A DNA stretch of 10,772 nucleotides from Neocallimastix lanati (nom. inval.) (GCA_016946835.1 JACVTC010000726.1:1-10772); one strand, 5' to 3'. Shown: positions 1 to 8,205, counted from the first letter of the stretch. Translations and numbers: made by a program. The notes: generated by a model not told the origin, from the sequence alone.

Positions 1-22
1 ATTTATATTATTTATTATTAAT

Positions 23-306
23 TGTTAGATTATGAATACGCGTATTAATTTATTTAATTAAAAGAACTCTGAATTAAAAAATATATATGAAATGAAATTA
101 TATATATAATTATTTATCATATGATACATATGATTTACATATTTTATGAAGATTTTAATACATGTACATGATTAAAGAAATGATTACATAAATTTTTAAA
201 ATTAACATGAATAATGTTAATTCAATATAGAATTATAATTTAAAAATGTAAAATATATATAATATATTTTGTAGATTTATTTATTTTATTTGTTTATATA
301 TTAACA
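23..306 (-). repeat. Probable 3' LTR of copia element A
   Basis: On the minus strand this starts TGTTAATATATAAAC directly after a GAGGGGGAG polypurine tract and ends in CTAACA, giving the TGTTA...TAACA terminal inverted ends typical of copia LTRs. The 5' boundary (306) is well supported by the polypurine tract and the end of the RNase H frame. The outer boundary (23) rests only on the TAACA end. The interior is almost pure A/T and includes a 12-bp perfect palindrome AATACGCGTATT at 35-46, the only CpG-rich spot in it. No target-site duplication could be confirmed. Confidence 0.5.
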
Positions 307-786
307 CTCCCCCTCAAATCTATTTTTAGGAATACTAAATATTTGATTTGCGAAGTAGTATATAGAATTATTATCAGCATATTTTGTTAAAATGTCAGCT
401 AACATTTTCTTTGATTCAATGTATTTTAAAGTAATTAATTTCTTTTCTAAATTATTCTGTTGAAATGATATTTTATAGCTATATGTTTCATTTTTGGATT
501 TAAATATCCATTTTCCATTGATTTTAAACTTGGTAAATTATCAGTGTATATTAAAATTGGTTTTCTAAAGTTTAATAATTCAGATAAGATATTTCTTATC
601 CATGATATTTTTCTGATACATAATGAAGCACCAATATATTCTGCTTCGGCTGATGATAGAGCTACTACTGATTGTTTTTTAGAATTCCAACATATTGGAC
701 TCTTACCCATAAGAATAATATAACCAGAAGTAGATTTTCTATCTTCTAAATCTCCAATCAACATAACCAATTATCTCCATTTTTCA
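301..786 (-). pseudogene. pol: Ty1/copia RNase H, C-terminal end of pol (element A)
   Basis: This fragment encodes the RNase H domain that degrades the RNA strand of the cDNA hybrid at the end of a copia polyprotein. Visible motifs in order are GYVD (other frame, near 775), GDLEDRKSTSGY, SSAEAEY (catalytic Glu), YTDN (catalytic Asp), and NPKMKHIAIKYHF. After a frameshift near 445 it continues with ITLKYIESKKMLADILTK and stops at TAA 301-303 against the polypurine tract. A second frameshift near 762 breaks the first catalytic Asp motif. Upstream of about 786 there is a stop and no further reverse transcriptase, so the fragment is truncated at its N-terminal side. The family assignment is firm; activity is not expected. 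Confidence 0.85.
307..315 (-). other. Polypurine tract of copia element A
   Basis: The minus strand reads GAGGGGGAG immediately before TGTTAA. This is the RNase H-resistant primer for plus-strand DNA synthesis in LTR retrotransposons. It is also translated as the last residues of the pol frame (F-E-G-E-C-stop), so pol ends inside the LTR start. A nearly identical tract lies at 5598-5606. Confidence 0.75.
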
Positions 787-886
787 TATATAAATATAGG
801 TATTAGAATTTTGTAATATTCAGTTAATTAAATATATATATATTGAATAACACTTTACTTTTTTTTTTTTTTTTTATTCTCAATTA
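787..886. other. AT-rich spacer with a 17-T run
   Basis: No coding signal is visible. A T17 run at 859-875 (poly-A on the minus strand) lies between the RNase H fragment and the primer-binding-site-like sequence. It could be a slippage tract or the scar of an inserted or deleted segment. Confidence 0.5.
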
Positions 887-908
887 GTTGAGATCGATAC
901 TCTTAATT
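887..908 (-). other. Degenerate primer-binding site next to copia LTR
   Basis: The minus strand reads AATTAAGAGTATCGATCTCAAC directly after an LTR ending ATCA (written here as two parts: AATTAAGAGT and ATCGATCTCAAC). It matches the clean site at 9553-9569 (GATTAAGAGTCTCAAAT) if six bases ATCGAT are treated as inserted. A CTCTTAA/TTAAGAG inverted repeat (900-906, 921-927) spans the LTR/site boundary. The call depends on this similarity alone. Confidence 0.35.
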
Positions 909-1152
909 TGATAAAAAGGGTTAAGAGACACTCAATATAATAAATACAAATATAGTTTTATTTTATAAAGATAAGAATGTGTTTTAAAATATTTTATTAT
1001 AAAGTATTTATTAATTATAAAAAATAGAGAAGATATTTTTAAGAAGAATTTTATTTCTCTTAATTTATATAAGTATATTTAATTTATTTATGATAACTTA
1101 TTGGTTAATGATATATTAAAAACTTAAATGATAAATGTTTATTTTTTTAACA
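909..1152 (-). repeat. Copia LTR, 244 bp, degenerate
   Basis: On the minus strand this runs from TGTTAAAAAAATAAACA to TTTTTATCA, giving TG...CA ends, and is followed by a primer-site-like sequence. Its length is close to the 247 bp of the LTR at 9306-9552. Both also carry a similar block near the 3' part: ATTTTAAAACA, then T-rich sequence with ATAAAAT. Its first 17 bases resemble the start of the LTR at 306. It may be the 5' LTR of a deleted element whose other end is 23-306, or a solo LTR. Confidence 0.4.
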
Positions 1153-1500
1153 ATAAAAAAAATTTTTTTTTCAAAATAATTATATATAATTTTGATATTA
1201 TGATAATTGAATAATATATATAATTATTAATAATTAATTTTGAAATTTAAATTGGAAATGTAATCTTAGAATTTTATTTTGAAATTTTGAAATTTCAATT
1301 TCGAAAATTGAAAAAATAAAATAAAATTAATTATGAAATATATATGAAATATGTATATAAGTTAAATGTCCTATTAGCATAAATATGAATAATATTTTGC
1401 TATTTTAACTGTAAATATTAAAATGAATTGCTGAAATTTAAATTCAAATTTTGAAATTTATTATTATTTATTATATTTTTGCATTTATAATTAATTTTAC
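1153..1500. other. AT-rich non-coding stretch
   Basis: I see no gene. On the minus strand this follows the stop of the gypsy integrase, so it could hold that element's 3' untranslated region and LTR, but I could not find a polypurine tract or LTR ends. GAAATTTAAATT occurs twice (1242, 1433), and 1270-1310 is rich in short GAAATTT/AAATTTC inversions. Confidence 0.4.
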
Positions 1501-1999
1501 TTATTCTCTATAAGGTAGAATATTTTCAATATGGATATTTCTTTTTAATATTACTCCTTACCTATCTTCCTGTAGTTTCACCGTATTCCAAGTTATTTCC
1601 TTTATCGTATAAGGGCCAATATAGTATGGGTCCAATTTTTGTCTTTGAAATAATAATTTTCACCTTATCTCCAATTTTATACTCAGGAAGTTCTTCCATA
1701 CTTCTTTTCGCTTTTCTTCTAGTTTTCCAATAATTAATTGAGCCCAATTTTTTGTTTGCAGCATCCTTTACCCATTTAGTATATTCCAAAATTCTTTCTA
1801 TTAATACTTCGTCAATTGAGCATTCAACAAATTCCTCCAAAGAATCCAATAAAGTAATTTCAAAAGGAAGTAAATCTTCTCTTCCATATAAAAGTTCAAA
1901 ACTAGAGTATCCACTAACAGAGGATTTTGCCGTCCTAATAGTCCACAAAGCCAATGGTAACAGAGTATCCCATTCATCGTTACAAATATAATTTGTTGG
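1501..1999 (-). pseudogene. pol: Ty3/gypsy integrase, C-terminal fragment
   Basis: This is the last part of a Ty3/gypsy pol polyprotein, which inserts element cDNA into the genome. The minus strand encodes NDEWDTLLPLALWTIRTAK and GYSSFELLYGREDLLPFEI, the end of the catalytic core where Ty3-type integrases read like alw.yRTa...tGySPFeLlYG. A basic region (WKTRRKAKRSMEELPEYKIG) and GDKVKI follow. Near 1622 the frame shifts and continues with IGPYTIKEITWNTVKL, the GPF/Y module that marks Ty3-type integrase C-termini, then a TAA at 1558-1560, KRNIHIENILPYRE and the stop at 1501-1503. The upstream catalytic core is missing: homology stops near 1990 with stops at 2000-2005, just before a long hairpin. 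The family call is firm. Confidence 0.85.
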
Positions 2000-2075
2000 T
2001 TATTACAATATTAAAAATAGATTAATAATCAATTTAATAATTGTTATTTTAACAATTTTCATATATGTAAATCAT

Positions 2076-2211
2076 AAATTTATGTATTGTAATTTTATTA
2101 CTTTAATTAATTATTAAAGATTTTATTAAATTTTTATAATTTTTAGCAATAATTATAAAAATTTAATAAAATCTTTAATAATTAATTAAAGTAATAAAAT
2201 TACATAAATTT
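2076..2211. repeat. Long perfect inverted repeat (hairpin)
   Basis: The arms at 2089-2141 and 2151-2203 are perfect reverse complements over 53 bp, separated by a 9-base loop (TTTAGCAAT). Outside them, AAATTTAT (2076-2083) pairs with ATAAATTT (2204-2211) after a 5-base insertion GTATT on the left. The sequence is almost entirely A/T apart from the GTAA..., CTTT and TTAC landmarks. It could be a fold-back or MITE-like element or a replication-generated palindrome. It lies right beside the break in the gypsy integrase. Confidence 0.85.
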
Positions 2212-2573
2212 TTAATATTAGTTTAGTGTAGTTCAATTTATATAATAATAATAATAATAAGAGTTTATTAAAATAAAATTATAAAAAAATTAAAAAAAAA
2301 TAATAATTAATGAAGATTATAATATATTTTTATTAAAGAAATAGAAAAAGAACAATAAAAATGTTTGATTGTGGTTGATATTAATAAATATTATTGTTTA
2401 AAATAAAGCTGTATAATTTTTTAATAAAATAAAATCAATAAATAACTAAACTAATACAATAAAAAAATAAATAATAAGAGTGAAATATTATTACAGTTCC
2501 TATTAATTATTCGATTTAGAATATAAAGCTTCTATAAACATAACTAAAATTAGATACAATGTCCCAAACTTTT
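2212..2573. other. AT-rich stretch, possible 5' LTR of gypsy element
   Basis: No coding signal is visible. If the primer-binding site at 2574 is real, a plus-strand 5' LTR should end within a few bases of it, but I cannot fix either boundary. A short (ATA)n run lies near 2241-2258. The last 80 bases are less A/T-biased than the rest. Confidence 0.3.
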
Positions 2574-2592
2574 TGGTGGAGAATCCGGGCAT
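2574..2592 (+). other. Primer-binding site, tRNA-Ala-like 3' end
   Basis: TGGTGGAGAATCCGGGCAT starts with TGG, the complement of the tRNA CCA tail. Its complement reads ATGCCCGGATTCTCCACCA: a plausible T-stem end, a 7-base acceptor strand (ATTCTCC), discriminator A and CCA. From memory of eukaryotic tRNAs the layout is most like tRNA-Ala, but the exact tRNA is unproven. It lies 645 bases upstream of a gypsy gag on the same strand, the expected order for a Ty3/gypsy 5' end. Confidence 0.5.
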
Positions 2593-3236
2593 ATGTCTAT
2601 TAGAAGTTTTATGAAAATAAATTAAATAATTATACAAATTACATGTAAAATAATAATAATATTTATAAATAAATAAATTAAATTAATAAAAATAAGATAA
2701 AAATAAAAATATATATATATATTTAAATTGTATTAATAATAATAACTAATATAATAGTTGTTTAAAAATTAGATAATTATATTTAATATTTATTAGAAAT
2801 AAATAATTAAAGTTATTAGGTTTTTTGTATAGCTCATTTAGAGATATAATTATATGAGATAAATTATATTACTATATTACTATTAGGTTATAGAGTAGAT
2901 AACAAATAGTATATTAGTTTAGAGAATATAAGTTATATGAAAATAAGTTATAAGTAAATAAATAATAACATAACTAGATTTATGGTATTTAGAGATAATT
3001 AATAAGAGTTAAAGGTTTATTAGGAATAAATTTAATAATAGAAATAAACATTTATAATTATATAACTATAAAAGGATATTATAATAAATATAAAAAAATA
3101 ATATAAATATATGTGAAATACATATAATAATATTAATTTCTACAACACCATAATTATCAAATTATTATGAAATCATAAAATAAACAAATACTTATAAGAA
3201 TTACAAAAAATATACATATATTTATATACTTTCACT
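2593..3236 (+). other. Presumed untranslated leader of gypsy element
   Basis: No open coding is visible between the primer-binding site and the gag start. By hand count 2701-3060 has 39 G and 9 C on the plus strand, a strong skew in the element's sense direction. The segment could also include an insertion, because it is long for a leader. Confidence 0.35.
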
Positions 3237-4447
3237 ATGTTAGATGTTTCAAAAATAAAGAAAGAACTTCCATATTTGGAAGAGTACAACAAAAATATAT
3301 TTGAGTAGGTTGAAGACTTAAAGGACTTATACTTTATGATATTACAGAGTCGAAGAAGGTATTTGCATGGGTTTTGGTGTCTGTAGAAGATGACGTAAGA
3401 GACGTCATAAAGTCTTTAGTATCCAAGAAAAATAATGAAGTAAGATATCCAAAATTTATTGAAATACAGAAGGAAGTCAAAGTATATTTAGAAGTTACTG
3501 AAGGTGATAAGTGGGCAATAATAAGAAATATGAAAATTACGGAAGGTGAGACAGTAAAGAATTTTAATACAATTATAGAAGATCATATCATTATCATAGT
3601 AAGGATTACCAAAAACTTATTACTGTTAAGAAATACCAAGAAGCCATTAGTTCAAGAGTTTTTCCATGTTCCCAGGTTGCTTTATCAAAAGACGATGGCT
3701 TGCAAGAAGTCTATAAGATTGCAGAGTTGGCTGAAAAAAATGAGAAGGATATAAAGGAGAAAAAATAAAATATAATACCAAGAGGTAAAAGAGGTCCCAA
3801 AAATATTTTAATGGTTACACAAACCAATAATTTTTGGCACAACATCCATTTTACCGTGGATTTGTTAAGGAAGAGAGTGACCATTCTAATTATCCCATAT
3901 AGTACGAATATAATAGAGGAGAAAATTTCTATGATAGAAAAAATTCTAATAAGAGTCCTAATAAATATAATAATATAAGTTATTATAATAAATATTATGA
4001 TGTTAAAGGGATGTGAAATAACTACCAAAACCATAATAATAATAATAATATTAACTATCATGGATCGCTCAATAATGATTTAAAATCGGATGAACAACAA
4101 AGTAACAATTTTGAAAGGAAGGTAACTTAGGAATCAAATAAAAATGGAGATGATACAAAAATTAGATGATCTTCTCAACCAAATTGCTGTTATCGATGTG
4201 GACAATAGGTTATAAAGCTCAGGATTGTCCATATACCTTTAAACAGTTAGCCTAAATGGAAGAAAAGGGTTTTTTAAATTGATAAATGGAAGAAGGAATA
4301 CTTCCATGAACCAAACTAGTTTGGTAGTGATTCCCTCAGGAACCGAAAGAAAATGAGGATGAAAAGATAAAGACCTTAGACAAATACTGATGAAGGAGTT
4401 TGAAGAATTCGACCATTATAACTTCGATAATTTAATTAAAGAAGTAG
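3237..4447 (+). pseudogene. gag: Ty3/gypsy gag with zinc knuckle (broken)
   Basis: Gag builds the particle that packages the element RNA. The likely start is ATG 3237 (M-L-D-V-S-K-I-K-K-E-L-P-Y). Recognisable pieces, in shifting frames, are VEDLKDLYFMI, KVFAWVLVSVEDDVRDVI, ITEGETVKNFNT, then from about 3585 YQEAISSRVFPCSQVALSK and YKIAELAEKNEKD. From 3798 one frame runs to 4208 through an Asn/Tyr-rich stretch to the knuckle at 4188-4231, CYRCGQ.GYKAQDC, a C-x2-C-x4-H-x4-C box in which His is Tyr. In-frame stops lie at 3306, 3828, 3900, 4128 and 4206 among others. Frameshifts lie near 3355, 3580, 3770-3798 and 4208. The 4253-4447 part has many stops and weak similarity, and is included only to the protease frame. 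Confidence 0.75.
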
Positions 4448-4708
4448 CGTCAACTGAAGTCTTACAAAGTTAGCATATCTATTAATCTATTTCCAAAATT
4501 TAGATCTGTTTTTCTACAAAAGCTAAAATTAGCCCCGAAGAATAAAAACGTAGTCACTAATGCAATTAATACAATTAGTAATCGTAAAATCTCTAAAGTT
4601 TATTGTAAAATAAAAGGTCACGAGGCTGGAATTTTTCTTGATTCTTGTGTTAATTTTAATATGATTATAAATAAATATATAAAGATTTTAATTTTTATAT
4701 TAAAATAA
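4448..4708 (+). pseudogene. pol: Ty3/gypsy aspartic protease start (truncated)
   Basis: An open frame after a TAG at 4445 runs 86 codons to TAA 4706-4708. It contains INLFPKFRSVFLQKLKL, NAINTISNRKISKVYCKIKG and then GIFLDSCVNFNMI. The last piece fits the retropepsin active-site loop, normally hydrophobic-D-[ST]-G-[AS]; here it is LDSCV, so the Gly is Cys. This could be a decay mutation or a family variant. The rest of the protease and all of reverse transcriptase are absent: after about 4680 the sequence becomes non-coding A/T. It follows gag in the order expected for gypsy gag-pol. Confidence 0.65.
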
Positions 4709-5202
4709 TATAAAATAAATGATATTTTAACCATATCTTGAATTTTCTTTCATATATTATTTTGTTTCAAAATAATTATTATAAGTATTTTTAGTTTTTT
4801 AAAGATATTTTGTGATTTCACAATATTTATTAATTATCTTTCTTTTATAATACAAATGATGAATAAATTTTTCAAAAAAAAATTATAATAACAAAAATTA
4901 AAAAATTTAATAAAGAAAATAAAAATTTAAAATAGAAATTATTAATAGAACTCGACAATTTAAAATTTTATTACAGATAATTACTTTGTTTTTTATAATA
5001 ATTAATTTTTAAATAATAAAAGTTAATTTAAAATGAAAAAAAAATATTTACATTAGTCTTAGGATGAATTAATGATAATATAAATTAATTTCATAAATGA
5101 TAAATTTAAAAAAAAATAATTTTAAATATTAATAAAATTTATTAAAAGATATTATATTTATTATTTATAAAGTCTTTTATTGTTCATATATTTTATTATA
5201 AG
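4709..5202. other. AT-rich non-coding stretch
   Basis: I see no gene or clear repeat boundary. The gypsy protease breaks off at the left edge and the probable copia LTR ends at the right edge. A9 and A8 runs occur around 4870 and 5040. Confidence 0.4.
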
Positions 5203-5597
5203 TGTTAATTACACTTTAGTTTTTATTTAAAAATATAGTTTTATTTATTTATTTGTTTACTTTATTTATTTATTTTAAAGACCATTGTTTTCTAATTCAT
5301 GAATGGTTAGTACATTTTATATACTCAATCATGTAATTATTCATTTGTTACACAATAGAATTACATTACATATATTTATGTAGTCTACATTAATTTATAA
5401 TATTTAATTACATATAGTTATAATATTTATTTAATTCATTTACTTATATAATAACAATAAGTTAAAAGTTATTTTTTTTATTTAGATAATTACATTCTCT
5501 TTTATATTACATAAAATATTATTTAATATAGACAAATTAATTATAATTGGTTAATATAAATTAAATATAACTATGTTATTATTTTTATCTTTTAACA
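5203..5597 (-). repeat. Probable 3' LTR of copia element B
   Basis: The minus strand starts TGTTAAAAGATAAAAATAAT right after a GAGGAGGAG polypurine tract; the inner boundary is therefore good. The outer end is placed at GTGTAATTAACA, giving TGTTAA...TTAACA inverted ends and a length near 395 bp, but other TAACA ends are possible. It contains a TATA-like TATATAAAA at 5315-5323 and AAATAAAT repeats. Its 5' partner is not in the window, so target duplications cannot be checked. Confidence 0.5.
5315..5323 (-). promoter_or_regulatory. TATA-like box in LTR of element B
   Basis: The minus strand reads GAGTATATAAAATGTAC, with TATATAAAA flanked by G and C bases that make it stand out from the surrounding A/T. 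Its position inside the LTR suits a U3 promoter, but such strings are common by chance in this composition. Confidence 0.3.
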
Positions 5598-5606
5598 CTC
5601 CTCCTC
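5598..5606 (-). other. Polypurine tract of copia element B
   Basis: The minus strand reads GAGGAGGAG directly before TGTTAA, 36 bases after the pol stop codon (5643-5645). It differs from the tract at 307-315 by one base, showing that elements A and B belong to related families. Confidence 0.75.
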
Positions 5607-5642
5607 AAATATATATTCATTTAGAAATATATGTTTGGATTA

Positions 5643-6350
5643 TTATTTTCTTATTATTTTTAGATTTAAATTATTACTATCAAATAATATAGATTTTCTA
5701 AATTTATCCATTAATGTATTATTCAAATATTTTGTGAATTCATCGGCAATATTATATTCTGATTTAGTGTATTTAAGTTGTATTTTATCTTCTTTAATAA
5801 GATCTCTTATATAATGTACTCTTATATCAATATGTTTGGTTCTCGGATTAATTGTTTGATTTATACTATTGTATAGTGCAGCTTTATTGTCCATGTTAAT
5901 TGGAATATATTTTATATTTTAATTAAATTCATTAAGTAGGTTTAGATATCAAACTCAGTGTTTTCCACATTCTCTTAAGCTATATTATTCAGATTCTGCG
6001 CTCGAAGTGGATACTGAACGTTGAAGCTTGGAACTCCAACTTATTGGTGTATTTCCCGTTGTTATTATGAAGCGAGTTGTCGATTTTCTTGTTTCTGTAT
6101 CCCCAGCATAATCAGCATCAACAAATGCTTCTATTTTTCTGTTTTTTGAAAAATTGATTCCATAATTTATTGTTCCTTTAAGATATTTAAATATTTTCAA
6201 TACGTTTTCCCAATCTTCCATTGTTGGGTTAGCAGACTTTCTGGCTGATTTACTTATCGAGAATAATATATCTTGTCTTGTGCATATAGTAAGATATAAT
6301 AAGTTCCCTATTGCCGAACGGTAAATTTTTGAATCAAATATTATTTTTGT
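5643..6350 (-). pseudogene. pol: Ty1/copia RT connection and RNase H (element B)
   Basis: One minus-strand frame, interrupted by stops, covers the end of reverse transcriptase and RNase H. It begins near 6350 with IYRSAIGNLLYLTICTRQDI, continues through MEDWENVLKIFKYLKGTINYG and reaches RNase H with VDADYAGDTETRKSTT, ISWSSKLQRSVSTSSAESE, then NMDNKAALYNSINQTINPRT, KHIDIRVHYIRDL and YNIADEFTK. The acidic residues of the RNase H centre are present (VDAD, AESE, NMDN). Between 5986 and 5895 the frame holds two TAA and two TGA codons; the TGAs fall where Cys and Trp are usual in the ECGKH.V.YL motif. The stop at 5643 lies 36 bases from the polypurine tract. Confidence 0.9.
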
Positions 6351-7148
6351 AATTTTTTATTTTCTGTGGGCTTCATGCTTCTCACAGGATAATATGATTC
6401 GATGCCAAATTTTTTATTATGTCTAATAAATATCTTTTTTGATTTAAAAAATATTCTTTGCTATGTTTTACAAATTTGATACCAATAACGAAATCAACAT
6501 TATCAATATCCTTAATTTTAAATTTGTCGTTGGTTAAATACTTTGTGTTTTTAATTTCATAATTTATACCAGTGATTAAAATATTATCATTATATATACA
6601 TAATAAACATGTTATTCTTCTTGAATCGTTCGTTTTTACATAGAGACATGATTCAATGATTAGTCTCTTAAACCCAATTTGAATTAGATATTTATTTATT
6701 TCATTATTCCAACTATGTCCACTTTGTTTTAATCCATAGATGGTTTTGTTTAATTTCTAAAAATATTTTTATAATCTTCATAGCCGTCTGGAGGAATTAT
6801 GTAGATTTCTTCTTTTAAGGTGGCGTTTAAGTAAGCAGCATTAATATCTATTTATTCTATATTATAATTATGTTGTACTGCTAATGCTGTTAGTATTCTA
6901 ATAGAATCTTGTTTTAAGGTTGGTGAATATGTTTCATAAAAATCTATCCCATATTGTTGGGTGAATCCTTTGGCTACTAACCTTGCCTTTATTTTGATTA
7001 TATTTCCATTTATATCAATTTTATTTTTAAAAATCCATCTACAAGATACCAGATTTGCATTTTTCGGTATTTGTTTTATTGTTTGATACACCTCATTTTG
7101 TACAGCTTTTAACCATTCATTTTTATATGGATGATTAAAAATATATTA
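6351..7148 (-). pseudogene. pol: Ty1/copia reverse transcriptase (element B)
   Basis: This domain copies element RNA into DNA in the particle. From the N-terminal side (7145 downward) the minus strand reads NHPYKNEWLKAVQNEVYQTI, CRWIFKNKIDINGNIIK, KARLVAKGFTQQYGIDFYET, YSP, then TAA at 6852-6854 exactly where copia enzymes have Gln before the LDI motif, followed by IDINAAYLNATLKEEIY and PPDGYEDY. After a frameshift near 6757 it continues with TAG-KLNKTIYGLKQSG, YLIQIGFKRL, ESCLYVKTNDS and the active-site region IYNDNILITG, ending NQKRYLLDIIKN before a stop at 6382-6384. The catalytic box, normally Y-x-D-D, is Y-N-D-N, so one catalytic Asp is lost. Another frame gives PVRSMKPTE at about 6385-6350. 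Confidence 0.9.
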
Positions 7149-7851
7149 ATAATTTGATGGTTCAGTTTGTATGTTATTTGGTTTTAATTTTTTATTAATT
7201 AATTTGTAGTTACCATTATATTTTCTCTTACTGAATTTATGATTGTGATTTATTATATTATTATGATTGAGATTATATATATTTCTATTATGATTTGATA
7301 TTGAATATTTGTTAATTTTATTATTGTTGATTTTATTTTTATCATTATTGTTTGTACTGATATTTAAATTATTGTTATTACAGTAAGTATTGTGAATATT
7401 ATTATTAGTATATGATATTAAATGAGTGTTGTTTTCGTGATTATTATTCTTATTTATGTAAATGCTATTAGTAATAGTATTTAGATTATTACTATTTGTA
7501 ATAGAGTTGTTATCTTCAGTTATATTATTATTTGATGTATTTTTATATTTTTATTTGTTTCAAATATTTTATTGTTATAAATGTTGTTGAATTGGGAGTT
7601 ATAAACTAAATCGTAGTTATTATGTTGTGAATTTGAAGGAATATTACTATTAGATTTGAAATATGAGTATCCTCCCTGATTTTGTTATTGGGAACGTAAT
7701 TAGAAATTTGAGAAGAAAAGTGGTCAAGATGAGAATTGACAGGGGTGGTTTCTAAAAAGACAACTAAACGAGAGAGAATAATTTTATTGTTATTTAAATC
7801 TAATATCTTGAAAGCGACAGGATAATCGTTGTAACCTAAAAATATATTTTT
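7149..7851 (-). pseudogene. pol: Ty1/copia integrase C-terminus and Asn-rich linker
   Basis: The minus-strand frame 7851-7606 encodes NIFLGYNDYPVAFKILDLNN and then NKIILSRLVVFLETTPV, the copia integrase C-terminal motif (FLGY...ayki.d...kiiiSRdVvF.E). It then shifts frame into SNIPSNSQHNNYDLVYNSQ and shifts again near 7553 into a long open Asn-rich frame ending EPSNY and TAA 7146-7148. The latter counts 47 Asn in 127 residues and joins the reverse transcriptase frame without another shift. Such low-complexity linkers between integrase and reverse transcriptase are usual in copia pols of AT-rich genomes. The linker has no ATG and is a polyprotein segment, not a separate gene. Upstream integrase core, protease and gag are missing: the element is 5'-truncated near 7850. 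Confidence 0.85.
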
Positions 7852-8122
7852 TTATTTTGTTTTTCTTATATTTTTTATTGCTATTAGTAAAAAGTTTAAA
7901 AAAAAAAATCCTTTTTTTTTTTTTTTTTTATTTTATCATGATAAATTTAAACTTTATATATTAATATATTAAATAAATCTTTTAAAAAAAAATAAAAAAT
8001 TAAAAGTTTTTAAAAGCTTTTTTTACTTTTTATTTCATTTATTTTTTTAATTAATTAACTTTAAAACTTTAAAAAAAAAATGGGGTTTTTTTTTTATTTA
8101 TTAAAATACTATTATTATTCAT
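7852..8122. repeat. Homopolymer-rich A/T slippage region
   Basis: There is no coding signal. A11 (7898-7908) is followed by TCC and T18 (7912-7929). Further runs include A9-A10, TTTTAAAA blocks and a second A10-TGGGG-T10 switch near 8071-8095. The A-run/T-run switches can fold on themselves and lie exactly at the 5' truncation of element B. Confidence 0.5.
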
Positions 8123-8127
8123 TTACT

Positions 8128-8205
8128 ATTTATTAATTAATAAATTATTTATTAATTATTCATTTATTTATTAATTATTTATTTATTAATTATTTAATCA
8201 TTAAC
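8128..8205 (+). repeat. Short irregular tandem repeat TTTATTAATTATT
   Basis: TTTATTAATTATT is present at 8148, 8167 and 8182, with a degenerate copy at about 8128. The spacings are 19 and 15 bases. It is a small decayed minisatellite or expanded A/T motif. Confidence 0.55.

Noticed and set aside
859-875. Poly-A tail of a LINE or processed pseudogene
   Set aside because: No adjoining LINE or spliced coding sequence is visible, and homopolymers of this size are frequent in the window.
1752-1991. Plus-strand open frame of 79 codons
   Set aside because: It is antisense to the recognised gypsy integrase fragment and has no motif.
2089-2203. Transcription terminator or CRISPR-like repeat
   Set aside because: The palindrome is single, nearly all A/T and in a eukaryotic transposon context, with no spaced repeat units.
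2574-2620. A tRNA gene or tRNA-derived SINE
   Set aside because: Only about 19 bases match a tRNA 3' end and they include the complement of the untemplated CCA; no D-arm, anticodon arm or tRNA body follows.
3711-4061. Minus-strand hydrophobic open frame rich in Ile, like a membrane protein
   Set aside because: It is the reverse strand of the Asn/Tyr-rich gag region (AAT codons read as ATT), so the hydrophobicity is an artefact.
5643-5894. A separate small gene starting at the Met of NMDNKAALYNS
   Set aside because: It is in the same frame as the upstream RNase H and is only its C-terminal part after several stops.
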